From Hevea brasiliensis (lineage: Eukaryota > Streptophyta > Magnoliopsida > Malpighiales > Euphorbiaceae), in NCBI RefSeq assembly GCF_030052815.1, contig NC_079503.1, positions 60,368,735 through 60,432,734 on the forward strand: a stretch of DNA of 64,000 nucleotides, written 5' to 3'. This document shows positions 11,607-22,948 of this stretch, in pieces. The translations under genes were made by a program, and so were the position numbers. The notes under the pieces were generated by a model. It was given only the letters and a program-made list of their open reading frames with translations, was not told where the DNA came from and did not search any database. Positions within the stretch are counted from its first letter, which is position 1; the number at the start of each line of letters is the position of its first letter.

Positions 11607-14600
11607 TGTGACACCCCGTACCGGTGTACAATATACCCAAGTAAGTAATGTCACACGGTGTACCGGCACACTCTAATATACCCTAATTAATTTTCATCAT
11701 AATTTTGAATATAACTTGTAAAATATAACTCATTTAAGTCATTTATCGAAATCATAATTTATTTGAGGTTCTGTAAAGTTTAAAGAAAATCCGTGATCTG
11801 GCTAAAAATGGAGAAAAGCAGTTCTTGAACTGTGAAAAACACTTCCAATAAACAAATTCATTCATTCTCAACTCCAATATCATCACAAAACTCAATATCA
11901 AGATCTCACATTTCAATTTCAATTCTCAACCATCCATCACATGTGATGATCACTTATAATTCATAAATAACCATTTACTTTTCCATTCACAAATACAATT
12001 TTCATAATTTACATAAACCTCAATATACATTACACAAGTTTAATTACATATGAGAAAATCAAAATTTAGTTACAAAATGTCAAAATGACACCTAGTGTCC
12101 TACCAATGCACTGCAGAAGTTGAGGTGACACGGACACTGTGCAGAGCTGCAGGATGGACTCACTCAGTCTGTAGTCTACTGGGCTCACGATCTGTATCTC
12201 CAGTACCTACGCGTGGCAAAAGCAACGTGCTAAGCAATAATGCTTAGTGGTGCAATAATATAATAAAAGAAAATAACAAGAAATTAAATGTGTAGTGAAT
12301 GTGAACGTTTTATTTGTTTGGTATTTGTATATCATTTACTTTGTTCACTTTTATTCATTTGGTTGCCCCAAGTAACCTACACTAGATGACTAGACTGGAT
12401 AACGGGTAAACTGGCACTGGGTATCTAGTACCTCGGGCCGTCACACCATCGGTCACATATGCATCTCCCGGTGTGCAACAGAACAGCTACCAAGCTGTAA
12501 ATAATCTCAGGCACAAGGCCAATTCTCAATGCAAAGTCAGAATGGCTAAAAGCCATGAAATCACAGAATGGCATATTGCCATGTGCAGTACTGCTAACTG
12601 AACCCTATTGGCATGCCAAACTATCCAAACCAATCATGTTAGGTATACTAGGGCATTTGAAACTTTTAAATTCTTCAATTTGTGCATTTCAAGTTTTGGT
12701 GTCACTATTCACCTCATTGGTCAACAAAAATGTTGACTTTTGGATAGAAAATGTGTACATTGACTTTGGCACTCCCAACATACCACATTTTACATTTAAA
12801 ACTTGTTAGAATTGGTCACCATTACCATTTCTAACTTAAAACCAAGAGGGCAGAAAATTTCAGTTTTTGAGTCTAAGTTCACTGTTCCATTAAATGCTGT
12901 TACAGTGGAAATTTGAAGAAATGGTAAACATGAAAGTTGTTCCTTATTTTGTCTAGTTGAATTTCCTTTTTTGAATCACTCCATTTGGAGTTTTTTAGCT
13001 CCAGATATGGTCCAAAAACCACAGCTGGCCGGATTTCCATTCTGCAGAAATTACCATATCTACAGTAACATGAACAGTGACTGTCACTGCCATTTGGGTT
13101 AGGTTCTGGCCATAATTTGGGGGAGGTTCCTTCATGAAAGTTGTTTGTCTATGTCTTAACTTGTTGCTGTAAAAATTTCAGGTCAATTGACCATATCTAC
13201 AGTGAGTTATGGCCAAATGAACAGTTACTGTTCATTTGGTCAATTCTGCAGAATCAGTTGCAGGGTATCCGGATTGGGGCCAAGTTTTGGTCCTCTTGCT
13301 TTGGTCTTTTGGGCATGGTTTCTCCAGCAAAAATGTGTCATTGTAAGTCTAGTTTCATGTCCAATTGGCCAAACACTAATTGGACTAACACAGCCAAAGT
13401 TATGGCTGTGTAATTGGACTGAAATTTCAGTCCATTGCTGCTGTCCTAGGGCAGATTACACCTTCACTTTGCCATACTATTTTTCAGTCCAATTTATGGT
13501 CAACATACCTCAAATGGTCACTTATTGACCATTAGAGTGTTCTTTAACAGTTTGATAAGCCAATTCAATTTTTACTTCTCAAAACCCTAATGTCCAATTC
13601 AATTTACCCATAAACCTCAATTAGCACACTAGTTCAACATCCATGCATATTCATACCTTAAACATCATTTCTATCCACTCTAAATTCATTTAAACAATCA
13701 AACTCATCCTTCCTTAGGGCTGCAGAAAATTTGAAGATGCCCTAACATATATAATTTACTTCATTTTCTTACAATTTCTTAACTTAAAATGATGCTCTAA
13801 CAAGGATTAAAGGAGTGAGAGTGAAAGTATAGCACTAACCTCTTGGCTCAACTTATTGAGCTTGTGAAAACTCTAGAATTCCTCTTCTTTGTGGCTGCCT
13901 AGAGCTTGCTTAGGGTGTGTAGATTAATTTTTGTGAAGATAACTTAGGGTTTTGGGGTGAGGCTTGAGAGATCTTCAAGCTTGAGTGAGGAAGAAAAATG
14001 GAGGTTTGCTTCTTGGCTATGGTGTGGCTGAAATGGAGAAGGAGATGGCTGCCCACATTTTTTTCTTTTCCTTTGGTCTTTATTTACCTCTTTTATTAGT
14101 TAGATAAATGATAGTTTAAATGTGATTGGTGGCCAATTTTAAATGACATCACATTGATGTCATAATTTGCATATATTGTATTTTTCTTTTCTTTTCATCA
14201 CTACTAACTTTCAATTCATTTTTCATCAATATTAATTCATATTTTAGTTCATAATAATTATTTACTTAACTGGACAAGTCGGTCAAAAATCACCTCCGAA
14301 GGCGAAATGGCCAAAATGCCCTCCGTTTGGCTTAACGGGTCAAAATTGGTTGTACCGATTGAAAAATTTTTCTCGGTATTTTCTTGGCATTCTAATGCCA
14401 TGGGAACCTCAATAACCCTTTTCTGGAGTCTCAAAAATTATTTTATAATTTTTCCCCTGGGTCTAAGGCTCCTCGTTGCGAGAACCACAACTTCCCTCTG
14501 ATTACCCTTCGCTTGGGCACCGGCTCATTTAACTTGGTTGTATTTTATTTCTAAAATTTTTACTAAATTTTTCTTATTAATATTTGAGTTAATTATGGTT

Positions 14601-14704
14601 CCTGACTTTAGTTTAAATATTTTTCCGAACGTTCTAGCTGTCCGGACCGACACCGGTCACCGGAACAGTAGAATGTATGGAGTTGCTACCGGGAGGGTGT
14701 TACA
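11607..14704 (-). mobile_element. Family B 3' LTR
   Basis: 3,098 bp; in plus coordinates it starts TGTGACACCCC and ends GGTGTTACA. It contains the hairpin (12230-12247), the GTCCGGAC-type module (about 14639-14670) and a 150-bp stretch (12625-12774) absent from the partner LTR. Open frames around 13141-13528 lie wholly inside the LTR, have a paralogous counterpart in the other LTR, and show no recognisable domain. Confidence 0.95.
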
Positions 14705-14742
14705 ACTCTTCCCCTCTAATTTAAATTTCGTCCTCGAAATTT
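14705..14742 (-). promoter_or_regulatory. Family B polypurine tract and pre-PPT palindrome
   Basis: On the minus strand the palindrome AAATTTCGAGGACGAAATTT (14723-14742) is followed by the tract AGAGGGGAAGAGT (14705-14717), which abuts the LTR start. The last pol codons overlap both: the stop TAG lies at 14716-14718 in the polypurine tract. Confidence 0.85.
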
Positions 14743-17640
14743 ACCTGATGCAAACAGTTGAGGGAACTGTTGCCTCATCGTCTCTTTACTTTCCCAAGTT
14801 GCCTCCTCAGTGTTGTGGTGCCTCCAAACACTTTCACCAGTGGAATCTGCTTATTCCTCAATTCTTTTACTTCCCGAGCCAGGATCCGTAGAGGTTCTTC
14901 TTCATATGTCAAATCCGGTTGTATTTCAATCTCTTCCCTGGAGATGACATGTGAAGGATGTGAGCGGTATCTTCTGAGCATGGACACGTGGAACACATTG
15001 TGGATCTTATCCAGCTGGTGACAAAGCTAGCCTATAGGCCACTGGACCCACACGTTCAATGACTTCATATGGGCCAATGAACCTAGGGCTCAACTTACCT
15101 TTTCTTCCAAACCTCAATACCTTCTTCCACGGTGACACCTTGAGGAACACTTTGTCGCCAACCACATATTCTATTTCTTTTCTCTTCAGGTCGGCATAAG
15201 ATTTACATGCATGCGAGGCAACCTTCAGATTTGCTTTGATTTGTTTCACTTTCTCCTCGATCTGTTTCACAGTGCAGCCCCACCAGTTTGTCTTCGCCCA
15301 ATTCAGTCCAGCACACTAGAGTTCTACATTTTCTCCCATACAGTGCTTCATATGGGGCCATTTGAATGCTAGCTTGGTAGCTATTGTTGTATGCAAACTC
15401 TGCCAGTGGGAGGTATTTATCCCAACTTCCCTCAAACTCAATGACACAACTCCTCAGCATATCCTCAAGGACCTGACATATATTTCATGTTATTGTTATC
15501 ATTTCTATTCAATATTTGTATCAATTTCATTGGTTTCAATTGTTTACCTGGATTACTCTTTCTGATTGCCCATCCGTCTGAGGATGGAAAGCTGTGCTGA
15601 AATGGAGTTGTGTACCCAAGGACTCATGCAACTTCTTCCAAAATCTTGATGTAAACCTTGGGTCTCGATCAGATATGATGGAAAGTGGAATTCCATGCAG
15701 TCTAACTATCTCACTGATATACAATTCTGCTAACTTCTCCAGTGAGTAGTCGGTCTAATCGCGAGAAAGTGTCGACTTTGTCAATCTATCAACTATCACC
15801 CATACAAAGATCATGTTTCTTAGGGTGAGCGGACCACTTACAAAATCCATGGTGACCCGATCCCATTTCCATTCAGGTATGCGTATAGGCTGTAGCAAAC
15901 CTGATGGAACTTGATGTTCTGCCTTGACTTGCTGACATGTCAAGCATTTAGTCACATAGTCAGCTATGTCCCTCTTCATACCAGGCCACCAATACTGAAG
16001 CTTCAGATCATGATACATCTTTGTACTTCCTGGGTGCATAGCATATACACCGTGTGTGCCTCTTTTAGAATCTTGGCCTTCAATTCCCCATCATCCGTAC
16101 ACACAGTCTTCCTTTGTATCTGAGACACCCATCTGCTTTCACCTCATAATCGTTGCTTTTCCCTGAGATTTTGCTCATAATAGCCATTAGCTTCTCATCG
16201 CCTTTTGCCCATCTAAAATCTCTGCATGTGAGTTTGGCCTCACTTGTAACTCGGCCAAAATAGCTCCATCTCGAATCAAAGTTAGACGGGCATTCAATGA
16301 TCTCAAGGTCATGGATTTTCTGCTCAAAGCATCAAGAACTACATTTGCCTTCCCGGGATGGTAGTCAATTACACAATCATAGTCCTTCAAGAACTCAATC
16401 CATCGCCTCTGTCTAAGGTTGAGCTCTTCCAGGTTGGCAAGTATTTCAAGCTTTTGTGGTCTGTAAATATAGCACTTTTCACCATACAAGTAATGTCTCC
16501 ATATCTTCAAGCATAAGATAATTGCTGCAAGCTCTAAATCATGGGTAGGGTAATTGCTCATGTGGCCTTAGTCTGGAAGCATAGGCGACCACCTTCCCTC
16601 TTGCATCAATACACACCCTAACCCATTATGAGAGGCATCACTCAGAGACCATGAAGTCCTTTCTCGACATTGGCAGTGTTAACACTGGTGCCTCTGTCAA
16701 CATAGCCTTTAACATATCAAAACTGGTCTGACACTTGTCATTCCAGTCAAATCTGACATTCTTGTGTAACAACTTGATCATTGGAGCAGCTATGAAGGAA
16801 AATCCTTCACAAATCTTACAGAATACCCACTAGCCCCAAGAAGCTTCGACCTCGATTGTGTTTCTGGGAGGCTTCCATTCCATCACTGCTTCTATTTTCT
16901 TGGGATCCACCCTAATCCCATCAGCTGACACTATGTGTCCAAGGAATGCAATCTCATTCAACTAAAAGTCACACTTGGACAACTTAGCATACAGCTTCTT
17001 TTCTCTCAGGGTTTGTAGAACAATCCTCAAATGCTCATCATGTTCTTCCCTGGTCTTGGAATACACCAAAATATCATCAATAAAGACCACTACGAACTGA
17101 TCTAGGTATGGATGGAAGATACGGTTCATAAGGTCCATGAATGCCGCTGGTGCATTAGTTAGGCCAAAGGGCATCACCAGAAACTCATAATGCCCATACC
17201 GGGTCCTGAATGCAGTCTTTGGCACATCTGCATCCTTCACCCTCAACTGATGATACCCTGATCTGAGATCAATCTTAGAAAATACTCCTGCTCCCTTCAA
17301 CTGATCAAACAGATCATCAATTCTAGGCAACGGATATTTGTTCTTCACAATCACTTTATTCAACTCTGCCGGTAATCAATGCAAAGCCTCAAAGTCCCAT
17401 CCTTCTTTTTCACAAACAGCACTGGAGCTCCCCATGGTGACACACTGGGGCGTATGAACCCCTTATCAAGCAACTCTTGCAACTGAGTCTTCAACTCCCT
17501 CAATTCAGTGGGTGCCATCCTATAAGGAGCAATGGAAATGGGTGTCAGACTTCGCGTTGTCTCAATAGCAAATTCGACTTCCCTTTCTCGTGGCAAACTG
17601 TGCAATTCTTCAGAAATACCTGCAGGAAGTCCTCATCGTG
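14716..17640 (-). pseudogene. Family B gypsy pol: RT, RNase H, integrase, chromodomain-like tail; frameshifted
   Basis: Minus-strand pol with RT palm ([11 protein letters not shown] at about 17450; FIDD at 17073-17084, catalytic residues intact), RNase H (about 16187-16640), integrase zinc finger with H and C pairs (about 15920-16040), core MDF (about 15845) and DRDPRFTS (about 15660), [10 protein letters not shown] (about 15560), and a chromodomain-like tail with YEEEPLRIL (about 14905). Damage visible: a 2-bp AG insertion near 17365, a TGG-to-TAG stop at about 16966, frameshifts between 16562 and 16960, near 16040-16186 and near 15270, a 2-bp loss near 15015 and a 1-bp loss near 14850. A 75-bp GT...AG segment at 15473-15547 interrupts the integrase (separate entry). 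The reading frame of the last domain continues to TAG at 14716. Confidence 0.92.
15473..15547 (-). other. 75-bp intron-like insertion in family B integrase
   Basis: On the minus strand the segment begins GTAAAC after ...ATCCAG and ends TGTCAG before GTCCTTGAG. Exact removal joins the Q and V codons in phase 0 and continues the conserved GQSERVIQ / LEDML integrase frame; left in, it gives a TGA after three codons. It is AT-rich, with TAAC motifs about 17-25 bases before the acceptor. The same position is uninterrupted in the pol at 3520-3545 and in the pol near 44220. CAGGT occurs at both borders, as a short insertion with a 5-bp duplication would leave. Splicing itself is inferred. Confidence 0.75.
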
Positions 17641-19398
17641 GGTATGTCACTCAGGTTTGGCTTAGCCTGCCTAGTATCCACCACATGTGCTAGGTAGGCT
17701 TCACAGCCTTTTCTCATCATTCTTCTTGCAACTGTGGCTGAGATAACATTGGACAAAAAATCTGTCCTTTCCCCCACAACAGTGATCTCATTACCCTCAG
17801 AAGTTTTCAGAGAAATCCTCTTCAATTTGCAATCAACTATTGCCTGATGACGTGACAACCAGTCCATTCCCAAAATCACGTCAAACTCGTGGAAAGGCAA
17901 CTCAATCAAGTCTGCCAAGAATTCATACCCCTGAATCCTTAACGGGCAACCCTTATATACTTTGTTCACTACCACACTGTGACCCAATGGATTAGTGACC
18001 AGAATGTCTTGGTCACTCTCCCCTACTAGTATCCCCCTTTCTACGGGTAAGTTGATGCAAATATAGGAATGAGTGGATCCTGGATCCACCAATGCATGCA
18101 CAGGTGTAGTGTAGAGGAAGAACGTACCCCTGATGACGTCCGGGGCATCTTGCTCCTCCTGAGCTCTAATAGCATAATTTCTGGCAGGTGGTCTGTTATC
18201 TGGCCTCTCTGCTGGCTCAGATGCAGGCCTCTGTGATGGTCCCACTGCGTCAGACTTACCAGATTTTCTACCTCTCTGTGGTGCAGGAGCAGGTCTGTCT
18301 GCTTGTGTTGGAGCAGCTGTAGTAGTTCTGCGTGGGCAGTTCCTCAGCTGATGTTCTGTCGACCCACACCTCAAGCAGGCACCAGTTACTCTCCAACACT
18401 CCCCCTTATGCCATTTCAGACAGTGTGGACATGCAGAAGATGTTGGGGCTGGTCCCCTGAACCCCATCCCTGGAGAGCCGCCACCGATGGTGTGGACCGA
18501 CCTCTCCTAGGGGTGAACTGTGGCTGGCCCCGAGACCGACCACCGTGGTGAGCTGAACTCTGTGCAGGAGGACCCTTGAACTTCTTCCCAAATGCAGGAG
18601 CTGAACTAGACTGACCCGGGCCCCTCTTCTGCTGTCTATCCCTTCTGGTCTGCTCACTGATTCTTACTTTTTCCACCTTTATTGCAGCTTCCACTAACTT
18701 GGTAAATTCTGTGATTCCCAAGGCAGTGAGCTGGATCTTGATGTTGTCATTTAGTCCCTCTTCAAATCTCTTGCACCTTTCAGCTTCATTAGGGACTATC
18801 TCCCTTCTATAGCGGCTCAATCTTACGAATTCCTTCTCATATTCGGCCCACCGACACTGCCTCGAGTTAATAAACTCTCTTCTTCTCTCTTCCAGGTATA
18901 CAATACCCACATATTTCTTCTTGAATTCAGAGAGGAAGAAATCTCAAGTTACAGCTTCTGGCTGCACTTCACTGGATACCGTGTCCCACCACTCATAAGC
19001 ATCATCTTGCAGCAAAGATATGGCAGCTTCCAGATTTTGCTCTGGAGTGCAGTGGAGTTGTTTTAGGACTCTGCCTGTTCTGTTCAACCAATTCTCAGCT
19101 GCAACAGAGTCATCTTCTCTCTTGCCATAGAAGTCCACAGCTCCAAACTTTCTTAGCCTTTCCAGGTGTGATTTCTGTTGTGGAGCTGGTGGTGGTGGTG
19201 GTGGTGGTGGTGGTGGTGCTGGCATTACCCCAGCCATTTGTCTAAAGAAGTCGGCCATTTGCTGAAACATGGCCTGTGGAGGCTGAGCAGCTCGCTTGAG
19301 TGCGGAGCAGATTCTCTCATGCCCCCAGTCTCAGCTGCTGCAGGTGGAGCATGACTCTCCACTTCCTCCTCAACGGCTCTCTGAGATGAAGGGTCCAT
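17610..19398 (-). pseudogene. Family B gag and protease, frameshifted
   Basis: Minus-strand structural polyprotein. I place the start at the ATG at 19396-19398 because the frame opens there with an acidic N-terminus. A one-base shift near 19300 leads to the QQMADFFRQM segment, then a proline run (PPPPPPPPPP, from a GGT repeat at about 19190-19218) and the capsid-like part with AENWLNR and YEWWD. A stop lies near 18942, and the next segment (18416-18910) carries EFINSRQ and RRDRQQKRG. A further frame (17610-18467) holds the zinc knuckle CLRCGSTEHQLRNC and an aspartic protease with active site DPGS (near 18075) plus ILGMDW. The usual gypsy active site is D-S/T-G-A/S. Gag packages the RNA and protease matures the particle; this copy cannot make an intact product. 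Confidence 0.88.
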
Positions 19399-19508
19399 AT
19401 CCTATTCAAAATAAGAAAGATAAACAGATCTGCGTTAGTGTCACCACGACTCTTACAAATGCAATGCATGGTATGGACTCAATCTAGGCCTAGAAACGCC
19501 TAAACCGT

Positions 19509-19520
19509 GCTCTGATACCA
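19509..19520 (-). promoter_or_regulatory. Primer binding site, initiator-Met tRNA (family B)
   Basis: On the minus strand TGGTATCAGAGC lies five bases inside the 5' LTR. It is the standard complement of the 3' end of plant initiator methionine tRNA and fixes the element's orientation. Confidence 0.93.
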
Positions 19521-19525
19521 CTAAA

Positions 19526-22477
19526 TGTGACACCCCGTACCCGTGTACAGTATACCCGAGTAAGTAATGTCACACGGTGTACCGGCACACTCTAATATAC
19601 CCTAATTAATTTTCATCATAATTTTGAATATAACTTGTAAAATATAACTCATTTAAGTCATTTATCGAAATCATAATTTATTTGAGGTTCCGTAAAGTTT
19701 AAAGAAAATTCGGCAGAGTACCGGCTAAAAATGGAGAAAACAGTTCTTCGGAACCTGTGAAAAACACTTCCAATAAACAAATTCATTCATTCTCAACTCC
19801 AATATCATCACAAAACTCAATATCAAGATCTCACATTTCAATTTCAATTCTCAACCATCCATCACATGTGATGATCACTTATAATTCATAAATAACCATT
19901 TACTTTTCCATTCACAAATACAATTTTCATAATTTACATAAACCTCAATATACATTACACAAGTTTAATTACATATGAGAAAATCAAAATTTAGTTACAA
20001 AATGTCAAAATGACACCTAGTGTCCTACCAATGCAATCGCAGGTTGAGGTGACATGGACACCGCATGCAGTCAGCAGGATGGACTCACCCAGTCTGTGGT
20101 CTACTGGGCTCACGATCTGTATCTCCAGTACCTACGCGTGGCAAAAGCAACGCGCTAAGCAATAATGCTTAGTGGTGCAATAATATAATAAAAGAAAATA
20201 GCAAGAAATTAAATGTGTAGTGAATGTGTACGTTTTATTTGTTTGGTATTTGCATATCATTTACTTTGTTCACTTTTATTCATTTGGTTGCCCCAAGTAA
20301 CCTACACTAGACGACTGGACTGGATAACGGGTAAACTGGCACTGGGTATCTAGTACCTCGGGCCGTCACACCATCGGTCACATATGCATCTCCGGCAGGC
20401 AAATGTAATGCCTACCAAGTCAGAATAATCTCAGGCACAAGGCCAATTCTCAATGCAAAGTCAGAATGGCTAAAAGCCATGAAATCACAGAATGGCATAT
20501 TTCCATGTGCAGTACTGCTAACTGAACCCTATTGGCATGCCAAACTATCCAACATACCACATTTTACATTTAAAACTTGTTAGAATTGGTCACCATTACC
20601 ATTTCTAACTTAAAACCAAGAGGGCAGAAAATTTCAGTTTTTGAGTCTAAGTTCACTGTTCCATTAAATATTGTTACAGTGGAAATTTGAAGAAATGGCA
20701 AACATAAAGTTGTTCCTTATTTTGTCTAGTTGAATTTCCTTTTTTGAATCACTCCATTTGGAGTTTTGTAGCTCCAGATATGGTCCAAAAACCACAGCTG
20801 GCCGGATTTCCATTCTGCAGAAATTACCATATCTACAGTAACATGAACAGTGACTGTCACTGCCATTTGGGTTAGGTTCTGGCCATAATTTGGGGGAGGT
20901 TCCTTCATGAAAGTTGTTTGTCTATGTCTTAACTTGTTTCTGTAAAACTTTCAGGTCAATTGACCATATCTACAGTGAGTTATGGCCAAATGAACAGTTA
21001 CTGTTCATTTGGTCAATTCTACAGAATCAGTTGCAAGGTATCCGGATTGGGACCAAGTTTTGGTCCTCTTGCTTTGGTCTTTTGGGCATGGTTTCTTCAG
21101 AAAAAATGTGCCATTGTAAGTCTAGTTTCATGTCCAATTGGCCAAACACCAATTGGACTAACACAGCCAAAGTTATGGCTGTATAATTGGACTTAAATTT
21201 TAGTCCATTGCCACTGTCCTAGGGCAGATTACACCTTCACTTTGCCATACTATTTTTCAGTCCAATTTATGGTCAACATACCTCAAATGGTCACTTATTG
21301 ACCATTAGAGTGTTCTTTAACAGTTTGATAAGCCAATTCAATTTTTACTTCTCAAAACCCTAATGTCCAATTCAATTTACCCATAAACCTCAATTAGCAC
21401 ACTAGTTCAACATCCATGCATATTCATACCTTAAACATCATTTCTATCCACTCTAAATTCATTTAAACAATCAAACTCATCCTTCCTTAGGGCTGCTGAA
21501 AATTTGAAGATGCCCTAACATATATAATTTACTTCATTTTCTTACAATTTCTTAACTTAAAATGATGCTCTAACAAGGATTAAAGGAGTGAGAGTGAAAG
21601 TATAGCACTAACCTCTTGGCTCAACTTATTGAGCTTGTGAAAACTCTAGAATTCCTCTTCTTTGTGGCTGCCTAGAGCTTGCTTAGGGTGTGTAGATTAA
21701 TTTTTGTGAAGATAACTTAGGGTTTTGGGGTGAGGCTTGAGAGATCTTCAAGCTTGAGTGAGGAAGAAAAATGGAGGTTTGCTTCTTGGCTATGGTGTGG
21801 CTAAAATGGAGAAGGAGATGGCTGCCCACGTTTTTTTCTTTTCCTTTGGTCTTTATTTACCTCTTTTATTAGTTAGATAAATGATAGTTTAAATGTGATT
21901 GGTGGCCAATTTTAAATGACATCACATTGATGTCATAATTTGCATATATTGTATTTTTCTTTTCTTTTCATCACTACTAACTTTCAATTCATTTTTCATC
22001 AATATTAATTCATATTTTAGTTCATAATAATTATTTACTTAACTGGACAAGTCGGTCAAAAATCACCTCCGAAGGCGAAATGACGAAAATGCCCTCCGTT
22101 TGGCTTAACGGGTCAAAATTGGCTGTACCAATTGAAAAATTTTTCTAGGTATTTTCTTGGCATTCTAATGCCATGGGAACCTCAATAACCCTTTTCTGGA
22201 GTCCCAAAAATTATTTTATAATTTTTCCCCCGGGTCTAAGGCTCCTCGTTACGAGAACGGCAACTTCCCTCTGATTACCCTTCGCTTGGGCACCGGCTCA
22301 TTTAACTTGGTTGTATTTTATTTCTAAAATTTTTACTAAATTTTTCTTATTAATATTTGAGTTAATTATGGTTCCTGACTTTAGTTTAAATATTTTTCCG
22401 GACGTTCTAGCTGTCCGGACAGACACCGGTCACCGGAACAGTAGAATGTGCGGAGTTGCTACCGAGAGGGTGTTACA
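19526..22477 (-). mobile_element. Family B 5' LTR
   Basis: 2,952 bp, the partner of 11607-14704. It lacks the 150 bp found at 12625-12774; the breakpoint is a CCAA microhomology near 20549. The hairpin lies at 20155-20172 and the TCCGGAC module at about 22411-22440. It is followed by CTTAC (22478-22482). Confidence 0.95.
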
Positions 22478-22948
22478 CTTACCACTTTTGAAGCTTGATC
22501 AAAACCTCACTAAACTTCTTAAAATTGCTATCAAATTCTTCCTTGCAAGGTGAGGAGCAAAGTTAATGAAGGAACATAGTGGAAAAAGTGGCTAGAACAT
22601 GCTTGCATGGAGCTCTCACCATAGACGGCTATGGAGGATTCATGGTGTTTTTCCATTCGGCTGGTTCTTATCTTTGAGGTTGAAGATGGTAGTTTCAGTC
22701 AACTAATGCTTAATATGGGTCCCTTAAGATATCACTAGTGGAGCACTAACTTGGTTAAACAATTCATTAATCTTAATTTCCTTAATTTTGCTCATTTGCC
22801 ACTAATCTTTTACTATTTACATAATGTATCTCAATTTAATTTTTCACGTCATTTCTAAAGCATAATGTCATTTATTTTTAATGTACATTGAGGTCAAAAG
22901 GCAACTCTAGGTGTCAAATGATCAAAATGCCCCACTTCGGGTTATATT

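Larger units (their letters stand above)
11607..22477 (-). mobile_element. Full-length family B Tekay-type gypsy retrotransposon (10.9 kb)
   Basis: Two near-identical LTRs (11607-14704 and 19526-22477) flank a gag-protease-RT-RNase H-integrase-chromodomain region on the minus strand. There is an initiator-methionine tRNA primer site, a polypurine tract and a perfect CTTAC target duplication. It is inserted in the family C solo LTR. By eye the LTRs differ at only a few positions per hundred apart from a 150-bp deletion in the 5' LTR, so it is the youngest complete insertion here, although gag and pol already contain several frameshifts and stops. Confidence 0.95.

Noticed and set aside
13141..13528. 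Paired open frames repeated at 20914-21196
   Set aside because: Both lie in the two LTRs of the same element, have no recognisable domain, and the frames differ in length between copies.
19509..19520. tRNA gene
   Set aside because: Only the 12-base primer complement is present; there is no cloverleaf around it or the other primer sites.
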